Assembly: GCF_901709675.1 (NCBI RefSeq)
Contig: NC_051087.1
Span: 10,803,884-10,867,883, forward strand
Reading direction: 5' to 3'
Origin: Syngnathus acus
Taxonomy: Eukaryota > Chordata > Actinopteri > Syngnathiformes > Syngnathidae
Length of the DNA: 64,000 nucleotides
Shown here one piece after another: positions 1 through 11,194 of this stretch (position 1 is its first letter; each line of letters opens with the position of its first letter). Under the pieces are notes generated by a model. It was not told the origin of the DNA. It saw only the letters and a program-made list of their open reading frames with translations, and made no database searches. Position numbers and translations under genes: made by a program.

Positions 1-200
1 AGGAGCGACTGACCAATCCGTGCTGCTAACTCCAGATCACGCTCTTTCTGGAGAATATCACATTCATACAAAGTGTACAATGATAAACAACAAGGGAGAT
101 ACTCTTTCTTGACCCAAATAAGCAAATTGTGCTCATTTATTGACAGGAAATTACACTAAAAGTGATTCAAGTTTAATCCTCTTTCAAGTCCTTATTATCA

Positions 201-250
<50 letters not shown>

Positions 251-3200
251 GTGCGTCTTACCTCTTCCAGCAGGTGTGTGACTGCCTTAATGTCATGATA
301 TGTCTTGGTGACCTGGCCAACTCTGTCTGAGCACAGCACTAAGAAAAGGAGGCAAAAAGATTTCATTATTACCTCTGCATCCTTCATAAAGTTTTCACAC
401 AAGAAGGCGTGAACGCCGTTCCAGCTCATTTGCGACACTCCTGAGGATAAGCGGTTCAGAAGATGAGGGAATTTATGAATGGATGCTGCAGGTGATTTTT
501 CACTCTGCATAGTATGCGGCTCAACTGAAGCAATGACGTGCATTCTCATTCATCCAGATCTTTTCTTTCTCAGGGGCATTGAATGGATGGCAACTGCACA
601 GTTCTGAGAGTCTTCTCAAAGATGTTTGCCTCTCATCCAAGACAACTTGATAAGTTCATGCAACAAGGCTTACAGAGTTGGTGTGGGGAAAAAAATCAAT
701 ACACTTCACTGGTTCGAAATAAACTTGTTACAACAACAAAAAGGAATCGATTCATTCATGTGGAGCCGCTTTCAACAGACAATAACAACTCCATGTGGTC
801 AGTCAGATAGCGATCCTATTAGCTTGATCCTTTTTAGCCGAGATAAGACACCTATAAAACCTGGTTCGCCTGGATACCGATATAGTGCAATTGGGGGGGT
901 GGGGTGTCTGCCAAAAACAAACTGGCCACAGGAGTTGTATAGCAAGGTTAAACAGTGGCTGGATTTAGACTTGTTTATTGGGAGAACAATATTGTCTGAG
1001 AATAGATCCATGACCAAATTTCATTAGATGACATGATGTGCAAGATTAATTGGTGATGGGCTCACTTACAGTGCATAACAATTTTACGAGACCAACACAC
1101 AATGTAAGGTTTGCATCACAAATGCCCCAATTCGAGAATGTTTTTTTTTATGTTATCGGTGATGGTTAATATAGCACCAAGAGGTACGAAGCAATGTTAG
1201 AATCTGTGAATCAGCCAACACTTGTGCAAAACCACAAAAGGCTAAATTGGCTGTCCCCACAGGCACACGTGACCAAATTACACGTTAATTAGTGTAACGG
1301 TGTGGCGTATGACATCACCAAATAAAAATACCACTCAACCCCATGGCAACAACACTACACTGTACTTCTATTTTGGCTTTGAGTAAAATCGTGCCTTGGC
1401 TGCAGTGTCAGTGATTGTCTTGGTTTGAAACGTCATCGAGCCAAGCTGGTCATGTCATTGGCTGAGAAATTCGGTGTGGGAGTGCTTACTTATTGTATTC
1501 ATTTGCTCCACCAATTTGTAGCAGTGGGAAAGTGTAGAACATCTGGCTTAGACACATTTTGAGAAATTACTTAATATCTATTTGATTGTTTAATTTCACC
1601 CTTGATGGGTGGGCAGGCAAACCATAGACTCAACTATCTGCATACAAACACTAAAAAAGTACATTTCCCTTTTTAAAGAAAAATGATTGTATCACACATA
1701 CTAACATAACTAAATGTTGCAACAATTTGTAATATGCAAAATGCAAGAGGAGTGTGAGGAATTCAAATGTCATCAAAATAATACACCTGCCTTTGATGCA
1801 GGTTGACTTTGAATTTGAATCTCAATATCCAGTTGTTCATTTCAGGCCAAGCACCTAAGTCTGAATAACCAGAATGAGGTGTGACGTTTGAATCTTAGCA
1901 AGGCTTTTGTCATACAACACAGTAATTAGATTGGGCTCCTTGGATTTGGCTGCCAAACACTTTGTAAGGGTAGCTGTCACAGTATCTAATAAGGCTAATG
2001 GAGAAAATCTAATGGCCTCTAGCTGAGGTGACACTTGAATCAATTGTTGCGCTTGAATTATAGAAGACAAATGACAAGTGCATCGCACTGAGCCTGTTGA
2101 TTTACTGCAGTTTACAGCTACTTCCATCTTTTCTAAATAAAGATGGCCTGAACACACTGCAAATAGGATGAACAAAGTATGGACGTGGTGCTTTAAAAGT
2201 ATACCAATTGGTATGACATTTTTTAAATGTGTTGGCCTTAGAGGTCATGGCTATGTAACAGTTTAGCTGACAGGACTGCCCGTTCCTCTTAGGCTCAAGA
2301 ACAGGTCAAAAAGGACTTGGAGAGATTAGCTCAACTAAATTTCAGGTACTCTAATTGTGTATCGAGGAAAATATACTTTTACGCACTGTACAGATAAAGT
2401 AGAGTTGACGCGAGGACTGATAAATATTTCGACCGGGTTTCATATCAAGTAAAATATAAAAATATATAGTACATTTTTCTATCTTAAACCAGATTTCATT
2501 TGGAAAATCTTTCAACGGCACAGGTTCCGTTCACTACACCACAGGTTCCCGAACAGCGAGGGCACATGGCCATAATCTCACAGTTGATAAATATTCACGC
2601 GATCCCCTGATCTTAACTCCCAGGAGGACAAGGAAAAACACCCTCCCAAAAAACAAAAACAAAAATGTACACAATTTACTTGCACTTACTTGACCTGGCA
2701 GCCTCACAGGGAGGGAGATGAACGTAAGAGATTTGCTATGACAGCTAAAGGTTTTAGGGTTCCGGTGCTAATTCTAGCTAGCTACGTAAACCAATAACCT
2801 AATACAGTACTGTTCTCCTAAGGATGGGCATTGCTGATTTAGGCGTAATTATGACGTCTGTTGGAGTGCAAGGATCAGACGGGGAAGGATAAACTCTGAG
2901 ATTAGGATTCACATTGTTCCATCGTCTATTGTTGCACAAGAATGTCAAGACTTGCCAAGCCTGAAGGCATCATTCTGCAACGCTTTCAAATTCCTGAGGG
3001 ATTTTAAAAACACATTACCAAAATGAGAGAATAGTCCAAAGTATCTAAAATTCAGAGGAGCGCCTGTGTCGCAGTGCTGGGGTTGGTGCCAGCAATATGC
3101 CCATTTTGAGAAGCAGCAACACAGAGGATGAATCAAGGGGATGCTTGACAAATGTGTTGCTATTAAATCACCGGATATCCTATAAGAGCAATATTAAATT

Positions 3201-6200
3201 CTGTGATAAATGATTAAACATTAAAGTGGTTGTAACTTGACATGATCATTAGTATATTAGTTTCATTCATTTATACGTATTTATTCGTTTCATTCAATGA
3301 CATCTACCATCACTGAGCTAGATCTAGGGCAGCGGCACACATAATGTAGGCCTAATAAATGCCCAATCAATCAAATTCCTTCAGTAAAGAGGGTCGGCTT
3401 GACCATTTTATAAAATAGTAGGAAACTTCCTTTCACTGTCTATACATTACTAAGACCGCTAATTATTATTGGAAAATTAAACTATTATTTTATATTTCTG
3501 GAACATTACGCATAAAATACATGTCAATCCAATATTTTGTCAAAACTTACAGGAGAGACCTGTAAACAATCATTTTGCAACTGTTAATCATTGCATGACC
3601 CTCAAAGTCATGACTCCAAAGCTTGCACTCTGCAGTACATGCTGCACATAGTTAAGTATTAAAGCTCTTAGATAACACAAACCTCAACATTTGAGCCAGA
3701 AAACTAAATCTACTCAAGAGACGCTAAACATTTTAAAGCTCCTCCAGGAATCCCTAATATCAATTTCATCATCCTCATCCCTATGCCTTATCTCACCTTG
3801 CTTTACCTCCCTGCAAAGGTTATTGTTGTTGTTATTGTTGTTATTGTTGTTGTTGGCGGTGTTGCTGTTGCGGCAGGTTTTGTCCTCTAGCACAATATCG
3901 ACGGCGCTCCTCTCTTCTTCCTCCTCCTCGGATGCAGAGGAGCTCCACACCTCCATGGTGACCACAGAAAAACTGCTCTCAGTCTTGCCATCCATCATTT
4001 AAATCCTCCTGATTCTACTGTTGGTTTCCCATGCACGTTTGTCGTCTACCCAGCATCATGCTGTTGGCTCGTGTGTTCGGTAAAAACAAGATCCCCTTGC
4101 CTTGGAGGGAGTGGATACACCTGTGTTTGTTTGTGGCAAAGACTCTGAGCTCCTTGGTGCTAATGCATAATCCATCAGTCTGTAAGGTCCATCTGTCGTC
4201 ATTCCTGCCTACGTTCACCTGACCACGTTGGACGACTGAGAAAGGACAGAAGGAAGAAAGTGGGGGAGGGGTCATGGATGATGCAAGCTCTAATGCACAA
4301 GCCAGATGAGCTCACGTTGAGCCCCCTGGCTCATCCACTTATATAAATATTGGTGTCCTATTGATATAATGGTGCAAAATTCTAAATGGCAACGCTGGTA
4401 CAGTGAGAATGATGTCATATTAAGCTCATCCACCCCCGTGCAACAATGGATGGTAGTTTCCAGCCACGTCAATGGCTGCTCTGATTCACCACACAAACTT
4501 GATGTCAGCATGATAGAGAGAGGGCTCTGCGGAAGATTGGTGCAGACAAAGCCACACCCACTCACTTTGCATCGGGTTGATGGATTCAGAGAGAATACAT
4601 TCAGACTGTGGTGGGTGGAATGTTTTTCAGTTTTCTTACCAAAAAAAATACAACCTTCATACTAATCGTATATTAAGATAAAAAGACTGGACTGATAAGT
4701 AATGATAATAATAATATAAATCATAAATAAATAATTGTAAAATGAGTGGATGCGCACACTAAATGCAATGAAACCTTCACTTGAAATACAAAAATATATA
4801 AAAACAGCAAATAACTGTGCACATCTTGCACATGAGAAATTTCTAACAGCAGCAAAGAAAGGGAATTTTCATGTATGCAAGACGTCATTGAGTGTATGAT
4901 GCAAACGTTTCAAAACATTTCACATTCTCACATCTGGTCTTGACCCTTAAAGTTGCTAACCCAGACACTGCAAGGTTTGAAATATTAACCACTTCATACA
5001 TTTTTCACATGTATAAGTGACTCTGGATCAAATGTATCACGCAAGACAATTTTAAGAATCTTAAAAGCTTAGCAGATTAGGTCCAACCGTCTACGGCAGG
5101 GGTCGTCAATCCTATTTCTCGGGGTCTTGTGTCCTGCATGTTTTCTATGTCTCCCTGCTGCAACACACCTTATTCAAATTGAGTCAAAAAAACAAAAAGA
5201 ATGGGATTAAGAGAAAAGTCAAGAAACGGCAAGAAAAGCCTATATGTAGGCTGGATGGAGGTACACTGATCAGGACTAATCTAAAGGCACCATAGCCCCC
5301 ATGCACACGAAACAAAATCAATACAACATACTCTCACTCTTACAAACAAAGGCATGTATTTGATGACGGTAGTCTAAATTCCAAATATTGGCAGCATTGA
5401 AGATGTAACAGAGGGTTACGCAGAAACTAAACAACACCATATGCCGACTGACAAAGAACCAGACACTCGAGTTAGCAGGTTAGTCTGTCCTGCTCCACAT
5501 AGGAACATATGTTTTGGCATTGCTTAAGTACAGCCTAACTAGCATAATGAGGACGCAGCCACGTAAGCTCATGAGTTCCTATTCCTCCAAACAAAGGGTC
5601 ATCAAGAGTTTCAAGATGGTGGCTCTCAGCTCTTTTTTTGGAAAAAATTAATTACTGAAGACAGCACCATTTTGGATGACAGTATTTTTCTCTTCTACAA
5701 GACCAACACAAAAAAAACAAAAATAAGCAACCAATGAAAGCCCAGGGAATAGTTATTGAGTGAAGCTAGTTAAGTAACTTATTTTTTGTTATAAGTATGC
5801 ACCTCGAAAAGTAATGTGATTATACAATACTCCTTTACCAGTTACTTGATTTCAAAAGTAACAAAATTAGATTACAAGTTTCATATTGCTTTGACTTTTC
5901 TTCAGAGACTCACCCTTGCCACAACACAGTAGAAACCCACAGTGACTAGGATAAGTATCTTTAATCTAAAACAGTGAGTAACTGAATAATTTACTCAGTG
6001 CAGAAAAAAAAAAGTGGTCAAATTCTCTTTTGCTGTTACTGGCATCACTAGGTGGGTCACACGCACACCAAGTTTTAAAGTCAAACTACACCAGAAAAAT
6101 CCCACCAGTATAATGCGCACATTTCATGACTCCATAAAAAAAATCAATGGTATGGACAGGTATTTTTAAATACGACATCCTAGCACGCATGTTTTCAACA

Positions 6201-7261
6201 TGGCCACTTGGCTATTCTGTCTGCAGATCTACTGTTTAGGAAGCCAAGTGACACAAGGTTAAGCAGCTTGGTGACATTGCTGACCTACACAGCAGTGTGT
6301 GGAAGGGAGGGCGGCAAGTGAAGTAGAATCTTTGTGCACTTGAGATCACAGTAGACAAAGCTGACACAAAAATGTAATTTGTAGACAGAATGACGGGGCA
6401 TTTTGAGACGTTGCACTAATGACAAAAAAATTGTTTTTTTTGAGAGGGCTTTTCTCATCGCTCTGGTTATGATAATTGCCATATTATGACAATGAGTTTT
6501 GGTGGGGTGTGGCAAGTTAAACAAGCTGTTCTGAATAAATAAACAGTACATTCCTGCAAGCAGACAACAAAATCAGTAAAGTCTTGCAAGTGTTTTATGA
6601 AATGTGGAAAAACCTCTGGCCTTTAAATTCCAAAAATGAGTAAGACAGTATGTTAAGGGGGGGGAAAAAACTCACAGAAGTACTTGAAGGTCTCATCAAT
6701 TTGCTGGTGTGTGAGGCCCAGGACGACCTCTGGCTGCAGCAGAGGGGTGTGCAGCCAGTCGTCATTGTCGTAGCCAAATACACAGTCTGCTCGGAGAGTG
6801 TAGTTGGGCTGGCCCTCTGACAGGAGGCTGACTATCTCTAACTCTGGCAGGTCTGAACAGAGGTCTGAGTACAGGACATCTTTGTGTTAGCGTGGATGCA
6901 TTTATTTAAATCAAAGAAGGGATGAAACAAAACCATTTTTTATACATTGTCCTACCTGTGAGAGTAGATGCATCGAGGCAAGATGCTTGTCCCAGTTCTC
7001 CCTCAGCTGAGCCGAGCTGAATAGGTTGGGGGTCCAGATCCAGGGCCGCCGCCACCTCCCCCCAACCCCCATGGAGGGAGAGGGCTGACTGGGTGTCCAG
7101 GTGGGCCTGTGTGAGCCAGGCGGGAGGAGAATGAGCAGCCGAAGAAGAGCAGCGGTGGGATAGTTTGTCAGAAGCTGGAAAAGTAAAGGCCAACTCTGTC
7201 CCCTGGTGGCTGACCGTGACAGCACAGGACACTGCGTTTGGATGTAAAGCAGCAGCAACAA
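1..7261 (-). CDS. TRAK/HAP1-family motor adaptor, 5' part (partial, runs off left edge)
   Basis: Four coding exons read leftward on the minus strand: 7261-6956, 6864-6676, 338-262 and 47-1 (open at the edge). All are bounded by AG acceptors and GT donors, and the phases join without a break. The second exon contains 'DLPELEIVSLLSEGQ' and 'FGYDNDDWLHTPL'. The third and fourth read 'LLCSDRVGQVTKTYHDI' then 'LLEEKERDLELAARIGQSLL'. This is the start of the HAP1 N-terminal coiled-coil domain shared by TRAK1, TRAK2 and HAP1, adaptors that link kinesin-1 and dynein to mitochondria or vesicles. The Tyr-Asp/Trp motif is TRAK1-like and is absent from human HAP1, but the neighbouring jup gene recalls the human HAP1-JUP pair, so I leave the symbol open. 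The first exon (101 codons, Ala/Ser rich) has no Met and needs one base from an upstream exon, so the start codon lies further right and was not found with confidence. Confidence 0.82.
201..249. repeat. (TG)n microsatellite next to a splice donor
   Basis: About 24 TG units with one C interruption. Read on the minus strand it is a CA repeat starting about 12 nt downstream of the donor (GTAAGA) of the TRAK/HAP1 exon at 338-262. Confidence 0.95.
339..3796 (-). other. Intron of the TRAK/HAP1-family gene (left of the alternative exon)
   Basis: AT-rich intronic sequence. The acceptor for the 338-262 exon (RC of 'ct' at 339-340, after a CTTTTCTT tract) is its left boundary. I see no other exon, RNA gene or complete mobile element in it. 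Confidence 0.6.
3797..3998 (-). CDS. Alternative first coding exon of the TRAK/HAP1-family gene, with poly-Asn run
   Basis: An open frame starts with two Met codons (ATGATG at 3998-3993) and ends at a good donor (CAAG/GTGAGA, last exon base 3797). It leaves phase 1, exactly what the exon at 338-262 needs: the join reads '...LCREVKQ-VLCSDRVGQ'. The peptide has an acidic run (SEEEEEER) and 12 consecutive Asn codons (3854-3819), then a Cys-Arg-Glu-rich end. Known TRAK1 isoforms also swap a short alternative N-terminus onto the same 'LC.(E/D)RVGQ' exon, which is family knowledge. The exon lies inside the intron between 6676 and 338, so it would be driven by an internal promoter. The protein made this way would lack the 'DLPE...YDNDDW' segment. 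A plus-strand frame over the same DNA (3691-4002) is its shadow. No transcript evidence is available. Confidence 0.6.
4338..4345 (-). promoter_or_regulatory. Possible TATA box upstream of the alternative first exon
   Basis: The minus strand reads TATATAAG about 340 nt upstream of the ATG at 3998. A start site near 4.31 kb would give a 5' UTR of about 300 nt. The motif alone is weak evidence; it is supported only by its position ahead of an exon that needs its own promoter. Confidence 0.3.
5094..5200. repeat. Interspersed repeat fragment ('CAGGGGTCG...CCTGCATGTTTTCTATGTCTCCCTGCTGC')
   Basis: Resembles a high-copy teleost repeat that starts 'CAGGGGT' and carries 'CTGCATGTTTT..ATGTCTCCCTGCT..AACACACC'. 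A second 'CAGGGGTCATCAACC' start occurs at about 58.32 kb. Family assignment (probably a hAT-type nonautonomous element) is from memory of such sequences and is not proven. Confidence 0.35.
6865..6955 (-). other. Short intron of the TRAK/HAP1-family gene
   Basis: A 91-nt intron between the exons 7261-6956 and 6864-6676. It has donor GTAGGA and acceptor CTCAG, phase 1 on both sides. Confidence 0.75.
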
Positions 7262-9786
7262 CTAAAGGAAAAAAAGAGAGGGAAATAAAAGGGTGGAAAA
7301 TTATTGAAATGTGGTTGCAACGTATTTTTGCATACTTGTAACTCCCATACTGGTTATTGTGGTCATACGACACTTTTCAAAAGACTCAACAGAAAACTAT
7401 AAATGAACAATTTGTTGTTTAATGAAAGGAGCCTTTGACTAAGGTGTGTGCAGGAGGGCTGGGCCTCCTCATGTGTTTTCGCTCATATTGAGTTACCACA
7501 GCCTGAAGCTGCACGGATCAGGTTCTTCGGCATAACTGTAACACATCCATGGAGAAACTCTGCAGCAAGTGCTTGCCCACATTTACATGCAAACTGTTTT
7601 GTTTCTTAAGTTTAACACCTATCTTCTGACAGTAATAGCTAAATGCTTAACATTTAGATATGTGCCCCAAATGCAATTTCTCTGAAGTGTATCTGTGATG
7701 TTTGTTTTATTTAAATTAGGTAGATGTGAGACATTATCAGATGAAAGCATCAACATATGCAATGATCAATTTACGGAAGAGTTTTGTTGTTAATGGCTTT
7801 TGTTTTCCAGCTGGCATTCTGAACTATTGAACCCATACAAAACACATACAGGACAACAGTATTAATCATTACCCAAACATCTACAACAATTTAAAATGAG
7901 TTCATTTTATTCATTCCTAATGGTGCTTTGCAGCTGCACCCCTATGTAGCACACAGTGCAACTGTTTAAACAGGCCAGTTAACGTTGAATTGTTAGGCGC
8001 ATTATCAGAATGAATATTAGCATAATGAGTCTTTTGTGGATAAAACGCTTTCTTTGGAAGTTTTTTGGCATCCAAACAGGCGTCCTTTTGTCAAGGATTA
8101 AGTTGGTAAAAAGAAATGTGTTGTGTTCACCACGTCAGTCAGCAGAGGCCACTGTTGCCAATGGAAAAGCTAAATTAATATTACATTTCTTACCGAATAA
8201 AAACTCTTGTGTTAACAGCATCACAGTTACGTGCTATAAATATGACATGACCTCTCTGCTCCACTTGGGGTAACAATGGGACACATGATACCTCCATCCA
8301 GTAATTGAAGTCAACTCCACATGCTTCCAGAGGGCAAAGGGTTCAGCTCTACTGTCAGGCTGAGCAGAACACAGACACTCTCACCTAATTAGGCATAAAT
8401 AACTTGACCCCCACCAGTCCCCTCCCACACACCCCACAAACTCCTGCCAGCACACATATCACTATCACAAACCCTTTAGTTTGACTTATTCCTGTTGGAT
8501 TACCTGGCTCTCTCTTGAGTGTGTTGGTGTGTGCCGGCCAACGTATTCATTATTTGCAGCCCATGTTTTGGCTCGCGCACCCAACACTATTAATTTTTCC
8601 AGACAGCGTGTAAACATTATTAATTCTTACATGGGAAGCTTCACACAAAACCAAGATCGGACAATTTTAATTTGGCAATAAAGCAAAGAACACAGTTGGA
8701 TTATCACACCTGCGGTCAAGCCTGTCGTCCACTTTGTAGTGATACTGGACAGGATTATTAACCAGCAATTTAGTGTTTGTAACTAAATTTTGACAGTGTG
8801 ACATGTGGGATTCTGCAAAACAGCCTTTGAAACCATAACTGCACTAAAAAATTAACTTCATTAAAACTTTAATCATTTGCTACACTGTAATGATCAATAA
8901 TGATCATTAATAATGATCATTATTAATCATGTCACCGAATGGCTTGCATTTTACCAGGTGGTGCAAACAGTCTTTGTCCTTGGAACTTGGACCTGAGCTT
9001 AACTCGGCAAGATCCTCAATGGCACTGAGTGCAAAGAATGCAATGCCCTGCCAGGAGGGTATGTACGTGAGTGAAGGCACATAGCTCTGCAAGGAGGGAG
9101 TGACTTGGCAAGGGAGCGAATGAGCCATCGTGATATTGATTAACAGCCCACACCAAAAAAATGCAGTGCATGAGACAATTTAAAAATAATACAGCAACAC
9201 TTTTTTTACCTTTGAATTGTACAACTCCTCTAATGTCCGTCTCTCAACAGGAACTCACATTAATATTCAAAGTCATTTGTGAAAACAAATAATCTTTGTG
9301 TTTAATCCAAACAAGACATTTGCAAACACCTGCTTTTATTTCGATTTTGTTAATTCTATGCCGCAATACAAAACCTTACCGATGTCAATTTTATAGAAAT
9401 ATAGAAATCAGAGCTCAATGTATTTTTCATCTCTTTTACAATCGTGTTAATACATTGAAATGTTTTTTTTTCTTGAAAGTTCAACGCAAGTTTGAATTGA
9501 TAACGACGTATAATTTTTATTACTGCTTGTTAAATGTCCAATAATTGAGACTTTGACGTAAACATAGCACTACAAAGGGGCACATGGTCATCTTTCCAAA
9601 CTTGGTGTAATAATTATGAAAATTAAAGTCCGATTTAATGCCAATTTTAAAGGTATAGACTGTGACAGTTCAGGGCTAGCAGTTTCTCAATAACTTAATT
9701 TCCCAACAAGGCTGTGCATGGCTCTGTTTAATACAACACAACATGCTCCTCAACTAAACTTGACAGGAGGGAATGCCTGGTTACCA

Positions 9787-10152
9787 TCCATCCATCCATC
9801 CATTTTCTGAACCGCTTAGTCCCCACGGGGGTCGCGGGAGTGCTGGAGCCCATCCCAGCCGTCATCGGGCAGTAGGCGGGGGACACCCTGAACCGGTTGC
9901 CAGCCGATCGCAGGGCACACTGAGACAAACAACCATCCGCACTCGCACCACACCTAGGGGCAATTTGGAGTCTTCAATCGGCCTACCAAGCATGTTTTTG
10001 GGATGTGGGAGGAAACCGGAGTGCCCGGAGAAAACCCACGCGGGCCCGGGGAGAACATGCAAACTCCACACAGGGAGGGCCGGAGGTGGAATCGAACCCG
10101 CACCCTCCTAACTGTGAGGCGGACGTGCTACCCAGTGCGCCACCGAGCCGCC
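9787..10152 (-). mobile_element. tRNA-derived SINE, near-intact, with perfect 14-bp target duplication
   Basis: Read on the minus strand it begins GGCGGCTCGGTGGCGCACTGG and has a perfect RNA polymerase III A box (TGGCGCACTGG) and B box (GGTTCGATTCC), so the head is tRNA-derived. A body of about 300 bp follows, and the tail is GGATGGATGGATGG. The insertion is flanked by an identical 14-bp direct repeat, ATGCCTGGTTACCA, at 9773-9786 and 10153-10166, the mark of target-primed reverse transcription. The identical repeats and intact boxes suggest a recent insertion. It lies in an intron of the TRAK/HAP1-family gene, in the same orientation as that gene. Confidence 0.92.
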
Positions 10153-10301
10153 ATGCCTGGTTACCACTAAAATCTAATTATAGAAACACTCAACTAAGAT
10201 AATTAGCAACTAAGAAATGCAACTAAGTTAAGATTTAAAGCTATTTTCAAGACTTTAAAAAAATTAAAATGGGAGTTAGGGGGTATGGGACACAACAGGA
10301 A

Positions 10302-10316
10302 GGGGGGGGGGGGGGG
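10302..10316. repeat. Poly-G run (G15)
   Basis: Fifteen consecutive G bases about 150 bp right of the SINE insertion. Likely unstable and a hard spot for sequencing; could fold as a quadruplex. Confidence 0.9.
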
Positions 10317-11064
10317 CAATGTTAACAAGAATGTCACCCTAACAACTGTGAGAGCTATATGTGGACAGAAAGCTCACGTGAAAGAAAAGTGGTAACAAAA
10401 TAACCCCAAGTACCATTTTACTTGTTCTATAAAAGAAAATCGGCACTGCAGTCACCTTCAGTAACTTTGGCTCAAAACCAACCATCGGACAACAAGTCCT
10501 ACCAACTAGAAAGCATGAATAACATTCATATGATGCCCAAAAAGTTCTTCACCAATTTGTGTGGTGTATGCGAGCTTATCCGAGACTTTGACCTAACACC
10601 ACAGTTGGTCCCCGCAGAAGTTTTACATTACTGTCCAAATCCTGCATACAACATGCAACTCATATTTTTCACACAGATAGCTGATCAAATTACAACTCGA
10701 AAAAGTGAAAATCACCTGCGTGAACCCTCGTTTACCTCAATGAAACCACAGGTTTTAACGCAAACACAACTGAACACACCAGATGATGGGAAGTCCCCTC
10801 ACGTTGTCTACGTAAAATGAATATTGAATGGAAACAGGGAAAACAAAACGTGTAGCTTGAATAGCAAAGGTTGCAGGCACTGCTGGAAAGAAACCGTGAT
10901 TTAATTTCCTTAAGTTGACAAGAGCAACAACAGCACTGTGCTGCATCAAAACTGCAAATTCAGCACAGCAATGAAATAGGACGCTAATGTACTAAAGACA
11001 AACACAACTGGACAACCTCCAACCGAGAGAATTTCTTAATATGAAAACACTTAATGGGACTTAC

Positions 11065-11194
11065 TGTGGTTTTATAGTAATCTTGTGGAGTTAGGACACA
11101 ATCTTGTTTAACGTGAGCCCATCAAGTTCGATTTTCCCTGCTCCTGAAGCTCTTTCACCGGCCTACTGCTGTGGTGCTGTGCAAAATGTGTGTC
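11065..11194 (-). other. Candidate 5' UTR exon of the TRAK/HAP1-family gene
   Basis: The minus strand shows a strong acceptor (CTCTTACAG) before base 11194 and a strong donor (CCACA/GTAAGT) after 11065, giving a 130-nt exon. It contains only a five-codon ATG frame ending in TAA, so it would be untranslated leader. It lies between the candidate first exon at 12.8 kb and the coding exons. Confidence 0.4.

Larger units (their letters stand above)
3999..6675 (-). other. 5' UTR/promoter zone of the alternative exon, then intron
   Basis: The part nearest 3999 would be 5' UTR and promoter of the internal first exon. The rest is AT-rich intron ending at the donor (GTGAGT at 6675-6670) of the exon at 6864-6676. 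Apart from the repeat fragment at about 5.1 kb I see nothing in it. Confidence 0.5.
7262..11064 (-). other. Upstream introns of the TRAK/HAP1-family gene; start codon somewhere here
   Basis: Mostly intronic. It contains the SINE at 9787-10152, a G15 run, and an open minus-strand frame at 9126-8907 starting with ATG in a fair context (CACGATGG). That frame could be the missing first coding exon: a donor TTCG/GTGACA would leave phase 1 as needed by the 7261-6956 exon. The donor is weak and no convincing acceptor or promoter precedes it, so I do not annotate it as a gene. Confidence 0.4.

Noticed and set aside
3691-4002. Leu/Ser-rich plus-strand frame
   Set aside because: It is the antisense shadow of the phase-compatible minus-strand exon with the Asn run.
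9773-10202. Open frames of 65 to 112 codons in several frames
   Set aside because: They lie in the tRNA-derived SINE, which is noncoding.
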